From Chloroflexota bacterium (GTDB taxonomy: Bacteria; Chloroflexota; Anaerolineae; Anaerolineales; Anaerolineaceae): a stretch of DNA of 64,000 bases. The notes beneath the pieces are model-generated. The model was not told the origin of the DNA. It made no database searches and saw only the letters and a program-made list of their open reading frames with translations. The position numbers and the translations under genes are program-made. Location: positions 2,542,001-2,606,000 of the forward strand of contig CP069394.1 of the NCBI GenBank assembly GCA_016887485.1. The letters run 5' to 3'. Positions 7,679 to 16,460 of this stretch are shown here, piece by piece. The first letter of the stretch is position 1. Each line of letters begins with the position of its first letter.

Positions 7679-8551
7679 CTAATATAATCGTAGAACGTCA
7701 CCGGGGTGGATGAAGTAGGGATATTCCAGGTTGTTGAGCGCTACCAGGGTTTGCCAGGCGATGCCATAGTGTTCAGCGATACCCACCAAGGTGTCCCCTG
7801 CCTGAACGACGACCTGACTGATCGGCGTGGGTGATGGGGTTGGGGTGGGTGTCTGTGTCGGAGTAGGTGTATTGGTCGGCGTCGGGGTGGGTTCGGGTTC
7901 CCCGGCCAACACTGCCCGGTTACCTAAAACAGCCCATGAGGTGAGGAAAGAGCTTATGGAGAAATACTTCATGCTGCCCGACCCGGGGTCAACCACCTGG
8001 ACACTGGTCTCGGAATAACCGGTGAGGATCATGGCGTGTTCGTGATAAGCCACGATGGTTGTATTGCCACTCTTGGCAGTGTATTCGATCGGTGTACCTG
8101 GCCACATTTGGGCAATCACCCAGATGACGACCGGCCGTCCTGCAGCGATCTCACGCCGCAGGTCGTCCCAGGTCAGATTACTGTAGGCTTGGGCTGGGAC
8201 GCCAAGTTCCCGCAGAGTGGCTGCAACCGCAGGGGGGTGAATCCCGTAGGAGTTGGGGGGAATATGGCCCCAGGTGCCGTTCCAACTGCCGACGAACCCC
8301 TCTTCTGGATCATCTGAAATGGGGAAGGACGCCATGAGTTCGTATTCGGTGACAGAATAGCCAAAGAAAGATACCCAATCCGCAGCAGCCCGGGCCTCAC
8401 AGGAGAGGTTATAGGATTGCGGGTATCCATAGATACAGCAAACATAGGCTTCATCCGGGATGTCTTCTGCCTGTGCGCTTAGCGGGAAGGCCGCTGCCAG
8501 CAGGATGACGCCCAGCAGGGGGATCAGAATTAGGCGGAGGGTCTTTCTCAT
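7679..8551 (-). CDS. Secreted C39-like cysteine peptidase with LysM domain
   Basis: The protein is 290 residues from the ATG at 8551. A longer frame exists, but only this start begins with a signal peptide (MRKTLRLILIPLLG, cleavage near residue 28). The papain-like C39_2 domain has Cys51 in SYNLSCEARAAAD, His172 in YHEHAMILTGY and a following Asp in VVDPGSG, a plausible triad. A low-complexity Pro/Thr linker near residues 215-245 leads to a C-terminal LysM domain (VQAGDTLVGIAEHYG) expected to bind peptidoglycan. It is probably exported and held on the wall; the substrate is unknown. The -10 box is 6 nt before the ATG. Confidence 0.85.
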   Translation of the reverse strand: MRKTLRLILIPLLGVILLAAAFPLSAQAEDIPDEAYVCCIYGYPQSYNLSCEARAAADWVSFFGYSVTEYELMASFPISDDPEEGFVGSWNGTWGHIPPNSYGIHPPAVAATLRELGVPAQAYSNLTWDDLRREIAAGRPVVIWVIAQMWPGTPIEYTAKSGNTTIVAYHEHAMILTGYSETSVQVVDPGSGSMKYFSISSFLTSWAVLGNRAVLAGEPEPTPTPTNTPTPTQTPTPTPSPTPISQVVVQAGDTLVGIAEHYGIAWQTLVALNNLEYPYFIHPGDVLRLY

Positions 8552-8557
8552 GGAAAT

Positions 8558-8563
8558 ATTATA
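8558..8563 (-). promoter_or_regulatory. -10 box of the C39/LysM gene, leaderless start
   Basis: The minus strand reads TATAAT, then ATTTCC, then ATG. The spacing matches rnd and udk exactly and leaves no room for a ribosome binding site. Confidence 0.6.
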
Positions 8564-8608
8564 GCGGGGAATGGTATCAGATGGGTATGGATTTCCCGGC
8601 GTTGTCGT

Positions 8609-8614
8609 TATAAT
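8609..8614 (+). promoter_or_regulatory. -10 box of the methyltransferase gene
   Basis: TATAAT lies 33 nt before the ATG at 8647. The short leader contains TTAGGAG, a normal ribosome binding site, in contrast to the divergent leaderless gene next door. Confidence 0.5.
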
Positions 8615-8646
8615 GGAAGAGAACAATCTGAAATTAGGAGTGCCCC

Positions 8647-9405
8647 ATGGCCCTTTACGATCAATTTGCTGCTATTTATCAACGTGGTCCTTATCTGCGA
8701 TTCTCACAGGGGTTGGCTGAAGCGATCCTCCCTGAGTACCTGGAGGAATTGGGCTGCAAGCCGCGGAAGATGTTGGATGTGGCTTGCGGGGAGGGGTCAT
8801 TGGCTGTGGCGATGGCAAAGATGGGCATCAAGGTGACCGGGATTGACCAATCGGCTCAAATGATCGCTCTGGCCAAGGACCGGGCTAAATCCGCCAAGGT
8901 GAAAGCGGATTTTAAGGTCGAAGATATGCGTTCACTACCATTTGAGGGTGAATTTGACCTGGTGACCTGTTTCTTTGACAGTCTGAACTATATGCTTTCG
9001 GTGGCGGACCTGCAGGATGCCTTTGTCGGGGCCTATCGGGCATTGCGGCCGGGCGGTTTCTACATTTTTGACATGAACACCATCTATGGCCTCGCTGTGG
9101 ATTGGATGCGGCAGGAGACTTATATCCAAAATGAGACCGAGGATTTCATTGAGATCCATCGCCAGGAATTTGATTACGAAAACTCAATCGCCAGCATGTA
9201 TGTGACGGTTTTTCAGAAAAAGGGGAAAATGTGGGAGCGGTTTGGTGAAATCCATCAGGAGCGGGGCTATCCGATTGCGGATATCCAGTTCCTGCTGACC
9301 CACCTTGGGTTTGAGATCGTTGGAATTTATGGCAGCCTGAGCAAACGCACCAGTTTGCAGACCACCTCTTCCCGGGTCTGGTTTGCGGTGCGGAAGCCGA
9401 ATTAA
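8647..9405 (+). CDS. Class I SAM-dependent methyltransferase
   Basis: The 252-residue protein has a Rossmann SAM-binding domain. Motif I is MLDVACGEGSLAVAMAK near residue 40, the acidic GIDQSAQM loop follows, then FKVEDMRSLPF and the post-I LVTCFFDSLNYM segment. The C-terminal part resembles Methyltransf_25/11 proteins with a mixed beta cap. It acts in the cytoplasm on an unidentified small molecule; no substrate-specific motif is recognisable. The gene is monocistronic, and its stop overlaps that of the convergent Nudix gene by 4 nt. Confidence 0.85.
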   Translation: MALYDQFAAIYQRGPYLRFSQGLAEAILPEYLEELGCKPRKMLDVACGEGSLAVAMAKMGIKVTGIDQSAQMIALAKDRAKSAKVKADFKVEDMRSLPFEGEFDLVTCFFDSLNYMLSVADLQDAFVGAYRALRPGGFYIFDMNTIYGLAVDWMRQETYIQNETEDFIEIHRQEFDYENSIASMYVTVFQKKGKMWERFGEIHQERGYPIADIQFLLTHLGFEIVGIYGSLSKRTSLQTTSSRVWFAVRKPN

Positions 9406-9908
9406 TCGCTTAAAGTCTTCTGGATGAGCTGAAAAACGGGACGGCAGATGATTTGAAAGTCCTCAGCGGTGAGTTCCCTGACCGGCACCCAGCGCGGCGC
9501 TTCGGATTCCTCATCATATACATCTGCATCAGTGACCAGGTCGGTAGTGAGCGGCCAGCACCAATAAAAGAGCAGCAGGGCGTGGTAGGCTTCATCGCCG
9601 GGGTTATAGTAGAAGAAATCCTCCGCCAGGGTGGCAAGCTCTCCCATTTCAACGGTAATACCGGTTTCCTCCCATATTTCACGGTGCAAAGCATCTATTA
9701 TGGGCTCACCCATCTCGATTCCGCCGCCCGGGAAGGCAAATAAACCAGTGCTGTGGGTACGCACAACCAGTAGTTTCCCCTCATTTAATATCAATCCATA
9801 AACTGAATTGCGGAAGATCATCTTTTCCAGCGGCAGGGTGATCTGATCACCATAGATATCCCGGCAGGTGACGGTATCGCTTAGGGGAGTGCCTTTCTTG
9901 TATTGCAT
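9402..9908 (-). CDS. Nudix hydrolase
   Basis: The protein is 168 residues from the ATG at 9908. An in-frame TTG at 9917 is possible, but the AAGGA motif is better spaced for the ATG. A complete Nudix box starts at GGGIEMGEP and continues through REIWEETGI, giving the metal-binding GX5EX7REUXEEXGU pattern. Such enzymes hydrolyse nucleoside diphosphates linked to another group. An aromatic-rich C-terminal half (FFYYNPGDEAYHALLLFYW) may set specificity, but the substrate cannot be assigned. It is convergent with the methyltransferase. Confidence 0.88.
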   Translation of the reverse strand: MQYKKGTPLSDTVTCRDIYGDQITLPLEKMIFRNSVYGLILNEGKLLVVRTHSTGLFAFPGGGIEMGEPIIDALHREIWEETGITVEMGELATLAEDFFYYNPGDEAYHALLLFYWCWPLTTDLVTDADVYDEESEAPRWVPVRELTAEDFQIICRPVFQLIQKTLSD

Positions 9909-9978
9909 CTTCGTCAATCCTTCTATGATAAAATTCGTGGATACTTCGTACCTAATGCGAATTCGAACGACCTGACAT

Positions 9979-10039
9979 CCAGACCATTGCCAAAAGGCAT
10001 GCTGGCCGAATGTCTGGCCTGATATCGTAAGCTTGCCAG
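9979..10039 (+). ncRNA. Possible structured leader before the DUF1576 gene
   Basis: The 210-bp gap before the DUF1576 gene can fold compactly. CCAGACCATT (9979-9988) pairs with AATGTCTGG (10009-10017) with one bulge around a GCC-AAAA-GGC hairpin. CTGGC (10014-10018) can alternatively pair with GCCAG (10035-10039). It matches no riboswitch consensus I know. The overlapping alternative pairings fit a regulatory leader, but this is inference. Confidence 0.25.
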
Positions 10040-10130
10040 ATAAACATTTTACAACTAAATATGTGATCCATTTGGATACTTTGCCCGTTCAATTACTGAC
10101 CCCCACTTATTTGTTACCTGGAGGCGCAAT

Positions 10131-11399
10131 ATGCTACATGAGACAACCTATCCAATCAAGAATAGAAAGAGGATAACTTGGCTGGTGACTATCTTTGGGG
10201 GTGGAATGATCCTGCTGGCATTCCTCGTCACACCGGCTGTGGAAGTTCTTCGGGGTGAGTGGGCGATCATTACCTCACCCAGCATCCTCATTACCGATTA
10301 TATAGCCTACGCCAATCTTGGGGCTGCCTTCCTGAATGCCGGCTTGGTGACCTTGATTGGCCTGGGGCTGGCGTGGTTGATACGTGCCCGATTTAATGGT
10401 TATCTGATCTCAGCAATTTTTACCCTGGCAGGCTTTGCATTTTTTGGCAAAAATGTGTTTAATATCCTGCCGATCTTTGCAGGGGTCTATATTTTTGACA
10501 AAGTGTTCTCGCATCAGCGGATGCGGGATCTCATTGCACCGCTGCTTTTTGGAACCACCCTGGGCCCTGTGGTGAGTCAATTTGCATTTGGTTTCGATTT
10601 TGGTTGGTGGGGTTTGGTGGGCGGCATCCTCCTGGGGATCTTATCCGGGATGCTGCTGGCAGCTTTGATGAACCACATCTATAGTTTTCATGAAGGCTAT
10701 AACCTGTATAATACCGGCACGACGGGTGGATTTGTGGCAACGGTGGTCTATATCACCATGCGAGGGTTTGGGCTGGAGATCGAATCGGCCTTTTATTGGT
10801 CAACAGAATTTACAGATTTCCTAACCATTTTTGTCGGCGTTGTCCTTCTCGGGTTGATCGTCATGGGGTTCGTCTGGGGGGCCAGTATGTCTCAATATAA
10901 AAAGATATGGGCGGAATCAGGCCGTCTGGCTTCAGATTATGTGGTTATCAGCAACCTGGGGACAACCTTGGTCAATATGGGTGTGGTTGGGATTCTTGGG
11001 TTGATCTATGTCCGCCTGGTCGGTGGTGATGTGAACGGGGCGACCCTGGCAGGCATCTTCACCATTACTGGGTTTGGCGCTTTGGGCAAGCATCCCCGCA
11101 ATATTGTACCGATCATGTTGGGGGTTTACCTTTCCTGCTGGACCCTTGTCTGGGATCATGCAGACCCCGGGCCACTTTTGGCTGTGCTCTTTTGCACGAC
11201 ATTAGCGCCACTGGCCGGGAAGTACGGGATCATTGCCGGTATTATCGCTGGCGCATTGCACCTTCCTATGGTCATGCATGTGGGCAGCTTGCATGGATTT
11301 ATGAACCTTTATAACAATGGTTTTGCAGGCGGGCTGGCGATGTTGATCATTATTGGGTTCATCAAGGGGGTGAAGCCAAAACTCCTCCAGGATGAATGA
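10131..11399 (+). CDS. DUF1576 integral membrane protein with internal duplication
   Basis: The 422-residue, highly hydrophobic protein has about 10-12 predicted membrane helices. Its two halves are homologous. ITDYIAYANLGAAFLNAG, FTLAGFAFFGKN and GYNLYNTGTTGGF in the first half correspond to ASDYVVISNLGTTLVNMG, FTITGFGALGKH and FMNLYNNGFAGGLA in the second. I recognise it as a DUF1576 (PF07613) protein, a family without an assigned function. The inverted or tandem two-fold repeat is typical of secondary transporters. The start ATG at 10131 follows a GGAGG ribosome binding site. It stands alone on its strand. Confidence 0.8.
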   Translation: MLHETTYPIKNRKRITWLVTIFGGGMILLAFLVTPAVEVLRGEWAIITSPSILITDYIAYANLGAAFLNAGLVTLIGLGLAWLIRARFNGYLISAIFTLAGFAFFGKNVFNILPIFAGVYIFDKVFSHQRMRDLIAPLLFGTTLGPVVSQFAFGFDFGWWGLVGGILLGILSGMLLAALMNHIYSFHEGYNLYNTGTTGGFVATVVYITMRGFGLEIESAFYWSTEFTDFLTIFVGVVLLGLIVMGFVWGASMSQYKKIWAESGRLASDYVVISNLGTTLVNMGVVGILGLIYVRLVGGDVNGATLAGIFTITGFGALGKHPRNIVPIMLGVYLSCWTLVWDHADPGPLLAVLFCTTLAPLAGKYGIIAGIIAGALHLPMVMHVGSLHGFMNLYNNGFAGGLAMLIIIGFIKGVKPKLLQDE

Positions 11400-11486
11400 T
11401 TTTTGGGCTAAAAGACTGCTTTTGAAGTACACTTTAACTTGTCGGGTCATTCCCCTGGTGATATGATTTGGTGAATTGGAGGCATA

Positions 11487-11894
11487 TTGAAAAATCTGAG
11501 CAGCACCAAGCGGATTCGCTATCTGCTTATTCTGGCTATCTTGATCACCCTGCCCTGTTATATAGTGGGATTGGTGGTTTTAAGAGTCAACCAGAACAAT
11601 GGTGATGCTCCCACCCCGACCGTGAGCCTGACCCCTTCTCCGTCATCAACGATCACCTTGACCTCCTATGTGACTTATACACCTACGTTGACGGCGACGA
11701 TCACCCAAACCGGGACTTTGGAACCAACAGCGACCTCAACTGAAACACCAACTGTAACAGTGACGCCGACAGTGACGATTACTGCCACTGCGACGGCAAC
11801 CGCAACACCGACCTCAACGGTGACACTGACACCTGTGCCGCCGACGGCAACAAATACACCCTCGGCTACGCCGACGGTGACTGTAACGCCCTAA
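11487..11894 (+). CDS. Membrane-anchored Pro/Thr-rich protein
   Basis: The 135-residue protein starts at a TTG (11487) 4 nt after GGAGG. A short basic N-terminus and a single hydrophobic segment (YLLILAILITLPCYIVGLVV) form a signal anchor. The rest, from residue 40 on, is almost entirely Thr, Pro, Ser, Ala and Val in irregular TPT/TAT repeats with no folded domain. It is likely an extracellular, probably glycosylated stalk or spacer on the cell surface. No function is assignable. The repeats resemble the linkers in the C39/LysM protein at 7.7 kb and the 120-residue protein at 16.5 kb. Confidence 0.6.
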   Translation: MKNLSSTKRIRYLLILAILITLPCYIVGLVVLRVNQNNGDAPTPTVSLTPSPSSTITLTSYVTYTPTLTATITQTGTLEPTATSTETPTVTVTPTVTITATATATATPTSTVTLTPVPPTATNTPSATPTVTVTP

Positions 11895-11918
11895 CGTTTT
11901 AAAAGGAAAACGAACAAT

Positions 11919-12977
11919 ATGACTGATTTCTTGCCATTTCTGAAGAAGATGATTTCGGCGCCAGGCCTTTCTGGTTTTGAAGGGCCAATCCGAGAGATCA
12001 TCTGGGAAGCCTGGGAACCGCTTACTGATGAACTTTCGGTCAGCAAGATTGGCAGCCTGCACGGCCTGAAAAAGGGCCGGGGGGCTGACCCTCGCAAGCG
12101 GGTTTTGATCTCCACCCATATGGACGCCATCGGCATGATGGTAACCGGCATTGATGAAGGCCTGATGCGCATTACTCAACTTGGGGGCATTGATCACCGC
12201 ATCCTGCCGGGCCAGCCTGTGATTGTGCATGGCCGAGAAGACCTGCCGGGACAGGTGGTCCAGCCGCCAGCGCACCTGTTGCCTGAGTCGGCCGGAACGG
12301 GTCCGGTTGCGATGGAATATTTGCTAGTGGATGTCGGCCTCAGGCCCACTGAGGTCTCTGAGAAGGTGCGCGTGGGTGATCTGGTCTCTTATGCCCAGAT
12401 GCCGCTCGAACTGACCGGCGGCGCTCTGGCCGGGCACACCCTGGATAACCGGGTTTCCGTTGCTGCGGCCACGATTTGTCTGGATGAACTCCAGAACCGG
12501 TTGCACGATTGGGATGTTTGGGCTGTGGCCTCTGTGCAGGAAGAAGAGACCCTGGGTGGGGCGCTGACCTCACCTTTCGAGATCCGACCCGACATTGCCA
12601 TTGTGGTCGATGTCTGCTTTGCCAAAGGACCGGGCGCAAATGACTGGCGCAACCTGCCCTTAGGTGGTGGGGTAGGGCTGGGATGGGGACCAAACATCCA
12701 TCCAGCGCTCTATAAGGCCTTTGAAGAAAAAGCCAAAGCCCTTGAGATCCCCACAAACCAGGACCTGATGCCAAAGATGTCCGGTACGGACGCGATGGCA
12801 GTGCAGATTGTGGCAGAAGGTATCCCAACCGCTGTATTGGGCATCCCGCTGCGTTATATGCACACACCGGTGGAAACAGTGTCAATGAAGGACGTCCGCC
12901 GGGTGGGTCGATTGATGGCTGAATTCATTGCAGACCTCAAACCGGATGCAATGGATAAGATTAATTGGGAAGAGTGA
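11919..12977 (+). CDS. M42 family aminopeptidase 1
   Basis: The 352-residue M42 (PepA/FrvX) metallopeptidase has its five metal ligands in order: His67 in STHMDAIG, Asp176 in HTLDNR, a Glu in VQEEETLGG, Asp231 in VVDVCF and the C-terminal His in RYMHTPVE. M42 enzymes form dodecameric tetrahedral particles that remove N-terminal residues from short peptides in the cytoplasm. This copy diverges most at the QEEVGLRGA motif (here QEEETLGGA) and has an insertion before residue 130, so its specificity may differ from the two following paralogues. It is the first gene of a run of three. Confidence 0.9.
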   Translation: MTDFLPFLKKMISAPGLSGFEGPIREIIWEAWEPLTDELSVSKIGSLHGLKKGRGADPRKRVLISTHMDAIGMMVTGIDEGLMRITQLGGIDHRILPGQPVIVHGREDLPGQVVQPPAHLLPESAGTGPVAMEYLLVDVGLRPTEVSEKVRVGDLVSYAQMPLELTGGALAGHTLDNRVSVAAATICLDELQNRLHDWDVWAVASVQEEETLGGALTSPFEIRPDIAIVVDVCFAKGPGANDWRNLPLGGGVGLGWGPNIHPALYKAFEEKAKALEIPTNQDLMPKMSGTDAMAVQIVAEGIPTAVLGIPLRYMHTPVETVSMKDVRRVGRLMAEFIADLKPDAMDKINWEE

Positions 12978-12980
12978 TCC

Positions 12981-14081
12981 ATGACCAAGAAACTTGAAAT
13001 TTCAGCTGGTAAGGTGCCGGAGATTGGCCCCGACCAGTTCGCTTTACTGGAAAAACTAACCAACGCCACCGCCGTTTCGGGTGATGAGCATGAAGTTCGC
13101 CAGATTGTCCTCGAAGAGATCAAGCTGATTGCCGACGACGTGAAAGTGGATGCGATGGGCAACGTGCTGGTCACCAAATTCGGACGCGGTGAAAACCGGG
13201 TGCGGGTGATGCTGGCCTCTCACATGGACGAGATTGGCTTTATGATCGTCAAGAAACATGACGACGGCCTGTTTGAATTTGAACGGGTGGGCGGGATTGA
13301 TGAACGCCAACTCCCCGGCAAAGCCGTCCTGGTGGGACGGGATCATCTCCCCGGTGTGATTGGTGCTAAACCGATCCATATGACCACCCGCAAGGAACGG
13401 GAGCAGACCATCGAAGTTGGCTCTCTGCGGATTGATCTCGGCCCCGAGATTGGTGACCAGGTCAAGCCGGGTGATTGGGCGACCTTCGCCACCCGTTTTG
13501 AGATCCTCGGCCCAAGCATCCGCGCAAAAGCGTTGGATGACCGGTTGGGCGTAGTAACCTTGATTGAACTGCTCAAGCATGCCCCTGAGAATGTCGACCT
13601 GCTGATTGCCTTCACCGTGCAGGAGGAAGTCGGCCTGCGGGGTGCCCGGGTGGCAGCCTATCAATTTGATCCTGATATGGCGATTGCGGTGGATTCAACA
13701 CCGGCCAATGACCTACCGAATTGGGATAAGGAAGATGAAAACGCCCGCTATAACACCCGCCTGGATGCCGGCCCGGCCATCTATGTGATGGATGGCGCGA
13801 CAATCGGCGATCAGCGCTTGGTGCATTTACTGGCGGATACCGCAGAAGAAAATGGCATTCCCTACCAGATTCGTCAACCCGGCCCTGGGGGAACCGATGC
13901 TGGCGTGATCCATAAGGTGCGCGCCGGTGTGCCCAGTGTGTCCGTTTCGGTGCCATCCCGCTATGCGCATTCCGCTGCGGGGCTGGCCCGGATTGATGAT
14001 TGGGCTAATACTTTGAAACTTTTACACACAGCTTTAGCCCAGGTGACCCCTGAACTGTTAGCTGTTGAACGCCGCGATTGA
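12981..14081 (+). CDS. M42 family aminopeptidase 2
   Basis: The 366-residue enzyme starts 3 nt after the stop of the first M42 gene. Its ligand motifs are canonical: ASHMDEIG, KALDDRLG, FTVQEEVGLRGA, AVDSTPAND and RYAHSAAG. An N-terminal extension of about 20 residues precedes the catalytic domain. Tandem M42 paralogues are known to co-assemble or to divide peptide specificities in other organisms, for example the TET peptidases of archaea. Co-transcription here suggests the same, though this is inference. The predicted role is cytoplasmic peptide trimming. Confidence 0.93.
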   Translation: MTKKLEISAGKVPEIGPDQFALLEKLTNATAVSGDEHEVRQIVLEEIKLIADDVKVDAMGNVLVTKFGRGENRVRVMLASHMDEIGFMIVKKHDDGLFEFERVGGIDERQLPGKAVLVGRDHLPGVIGAKPIHMTTRKEREQTIEVGSLRIDLGPEIGDQVKPGDWATFATRFEILGPSIRAKALDDRLGVVTLIELLKHAPENVDLLIAFTVQEEVGLRGARVAAYQFDPDMAIAVDSTPANDLPNWDKEDENARYNTRLDAGPAIYVMDGATIGDQRLVHLLADTAEENGIPYQIRQPGPGGTDAGVIHKVRAGVPSVSVSVPSRYAHSAAGLARIDDWANTLKLLHTALAQVTPELLAVERRD

Positions 14082-14127
14082 CCGGCGGATTGAATCACTT
14101 ATCTGATAATTCTTTAGGAGACTCTTG

Positions 14128-15126
14128 ATGAAATCCTTGATCCAGAAACTTGTTGAAACCCCCGGTCCTTCCGGGTTTGAATATGAAATTCGGGACGTCG
14201 TTCGCGAGGCGATTGGCGATGCGGCAGATTCCATCCGTGTGGATGCTCTCGGTAATCTGATTGCCGTCAAAGGGAAAAAAGCCGAAGGCGGCAAGCGCGT
14301 GATGGTCTCAGCGCATATTGATGAGATCGGCTTGATGGTGACCCATGTGGAGAAAGATGGCTTTCTGCGTGTCACGAATGTCGGCGGTGTGAACCCCCTG
14401 ACCTGCATTGGCGGGCGGGTGCTCTTTATGAATGGCACCCGGGGTGTGATCGGTGTCGGTGCTGTCAAAGCTGACAGCCGTCCGAAGATCACGGACCTGT
14501 TCGTGGATGTCGGCGCAACCAGCAAAGAAGATTGCCCGGTGAAAGTGGGCGATGTGTGTGGTTTTGAACGTCCTTTCCTCGATTTGGGCAAGCGGATGGT
14601 CGCTAAATCAATGGATGACCGGATTGCAGCCGCGATTGCCATTGAAGCCATGAAACGGCTGGATGGTACACCGAACGAGGTTCATTTCGTCTTCAGCACG
14701 CAGGAAGAAGTTGGCATTCGCGGTGCGACCACGGCTGCCTATGGCGTGGACCCAGATGTTGGCTTTGCAGTGGATGTCACCATGAGCGGCGATACCCCCA
14801 AGGCTGTGCTCCGGATGGCAACGGCGCTGGGTGCTGGCCCGGCGATCAAAGTACGGGACGCTTCGTTTATTGCCGATCCCCGCTTGGTGGATTGGATGGT
14901 TAAGCAGGCGGAAGCTGCTGGCATTCCTTATCAGATGGAAGTCCTGACAGCTGGCGGCACAGATGGCCGAGCCATTCAGATGACTCGGGCCGGTGTGCCT
15001 GCAGGGTGTATCTCGATTGTCTGCCGCTATATCCATTCACCTTCTGAGATGGTGGATACGGATGATGTTGAAAACTCGGTGAAGCTCCTGGTAAAACTAT
15101 TGAGCGAACCGATTGAGTTGGATTAA
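14128..15126 (+). CDS. M42 family aminopeptidase 3
   Basis: The protein is 332 residues. The ATG at 14128 is preferred over the TTG at 14125 because TTTAGGAG lies about 8 nt upstream. All metal-site motifs are present: SAHIDEIG, KSMDDRIA, STQEEVGIRGA, AVDVTMSGD and RYIHSPSE. The sequence is closest to the standard FrvX-like core and lacks the extension of copy 2. It completes the trio, 46 nt after copy 2 on the same strand, and is followed 21 nt later by a solute-binding lipoprotein gene. Confidence 0.93.
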   Translation: MKSLIQKLVETPGPSGFEYEIRDVVREAIGDAADSIRVDALGNLIAVKGKKAEGGKRVMVSAHIDEIGLMVTHVEKDGFLRVTNVGGVNPLTCIGGRVLFMNGTRGVIGVGAVKADSRPKITDLFVDVGATSKEDCPVKVGDVCGFERPFLDLGKRMVAKSMDDRIAAAIAIEAMKRLDGTPNEVHFVFSTQEEVGIRGATTAAYGVDPDVGFAVDVTMSGDTPKAVLRMATALGAGPAIKVRDASFIADPRLVDWMVKQAEAAGIPYQMEVLTAGGTDGRAIQMTRAGVPAGCISIVCRYIHSPSEMVDTDDVENSVKLLVKLLSEPIELD

Positions 15127-15147
15127 CCAGCGGATGGAGACTGGCTT

Positions 15148-16458
15148 TTGAAAAAGATCAAACTGCTAATGGGGATGGGGTTGATCCTGGTCATGCTGCT
15201 TTCAGCATGTCAGGGGATTTCCGTTAATATCCCCGGATTTTCGCAGCCAACCGCAACTCCCACGCCGCAAGCTGGGACGGATATTGAACTCACATCTACC
15301 CCGGATGTCGAGGTGACATCTGTGGCCACGGTGGAGCCTGTCACCTCGCTGACCCTTTGGATCCCGCCCGAGATGGACCCTGAATCGGGGACGGAAGCGG
15401 GTCAGATTTTGGGTGAACGGCTGCAGTTGTTCTCAGACTTGAATGGCGGGCTGGAGGTTAACGTACGCGTTAAAGATGTGAGTGGCACCGGTGGATTACT
15501 GGACGCTCTGACGGCCACCAGTGAGGCGGCTCCGGAAGCGCTGCCGGACCTGATCGCTCTGCCTCGAACCGACCTGGAAACTGCTGCGCTGAAGGGCTTG
15601 ATCTATCCTTTGGATGGATTGACTGAAATCCCGGATGATACGGATTGGTTTAATTTCACGCAAGAGATGGCTTTGCTCCAGGGGAGCACCTTTGGACTGC
15701 CATTCGCGGCCGATGCGATTGTCCTGACTTATCGTTCAGCCAGTATGGAAGAAATCCCAGCCACCTGGACGGAACTGTTGAGTGGTGAAATCTCCCTGGC
15801 TTTTCCGGCGGATAGCAGTGATGCGCTCCTGACCCTGGCGCTTTACCAAGCGCAGGGTGGTCTGATTCAGGATAATCAACGGCGGCCGGTGTTGGAAGCG
15901 GAACCGCTGACAACGGTATTTGAGCTTTATCAGACCGGCGCCCAATCTGAGGTGCTGCTACCCTGGCTGGATCAGATCCAGACCCTGGGGCAGGCCTGGT
16001 CTGCTTACCGTGAGGGGCAGGCTAACATGTCAATCACCTGGGTATCTAATTTTCTCAAGGAACTCCCTGCAGACACCACGCTAGCGCCTTTGCTGCCAAT
16101 GGCAACGGGCACCGTTTCTCTGGGGACCGGGATGAGCTGGGCTCTGGCGACACCAAATGAAGCCCGTCAACAACTGGCTGTTGAGTTGGCTGAATTTCTC
16201 GTGAATCCCCAATTCCTGGCATCCTGGACATCAGCTGCCGGTTACCTGCCGACCCGACCTTCATCTTTGGACGGTTGGGAAGATTCGGCTCTGGCCAGTG
16301 TGCTGGGACAAATCGGCACATCCAGCCGCCTGATTCCATCCAATGACATAATCACCAGCCTGGGACCGCTTTTGAGAGAAGGGACACGCCAGGTTTTGCA
16401 AGGGTTGATGCCTCCAAATCAGGCAGCCCAAACAGCGGTTGAAAGCCTGGAGGAATAA
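15148..16458 (+). CDS. Extracellular solute-binding lipoprotein (family 1 type)
   Basis: The 436-residue protein starts at a TTG (15148) after a GGATGGAGA ribosome binding site. The signal peptide ends in a lipobox (LLSAC, Cys21), so it should be lipid-anchored. A short Thr/Pro stretch precedes a bilobal domain resembling carbohydrate-type periplasmic binding proteins: TLWIPPEMDP at the start, LPDLIALPR and TFGLPFAADAIVL in the middle, and AEFLVNPQFLASW in the C-terminal lobe. No ABC permease or ATPase gene is nearby, so its partner transporter is unknown. It may instead be a sensor or substrate-capturing surface protein. Confidence 0.8.
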   Translation: MKKIKLLMGMGLILVMLLSACQGISVNIPGFSQPTATPTPQAGTDIELTSTPDVEVTSVATVEPVTSLTLWIPPEMDPESGTEAGQILGERLQLFSDLNGGLEVNVRVKDVSGTGGLLDALTATSEAAPEALPDLIALPRTDLETAALKGLIYPLDGLTEIPDDTDWFNFTQEMALLQGSTFGLPFAADAIVLTYRSASMEEIPATWTELLSGEISLAFPADSSDALLTLALYQAQGGLIQDNQRRPVLEAEPLTTVFELYQTGAQSEVLLPWLDQIQTLGQAWSAYREGQANMSITWVSNFLKELPADTTLAPLLPMATGTVSLGTGMSWALATPNEARQQLAVELAEFLVNPQFLASWTSAAGYLPTRPSSLDGWEDSALASVLGQIGTSSRLIPSNDIITSLGPLLREGTRQVLQGLMPPNQAAQTAVESLEE

Positions 16459-16460
16459 CG

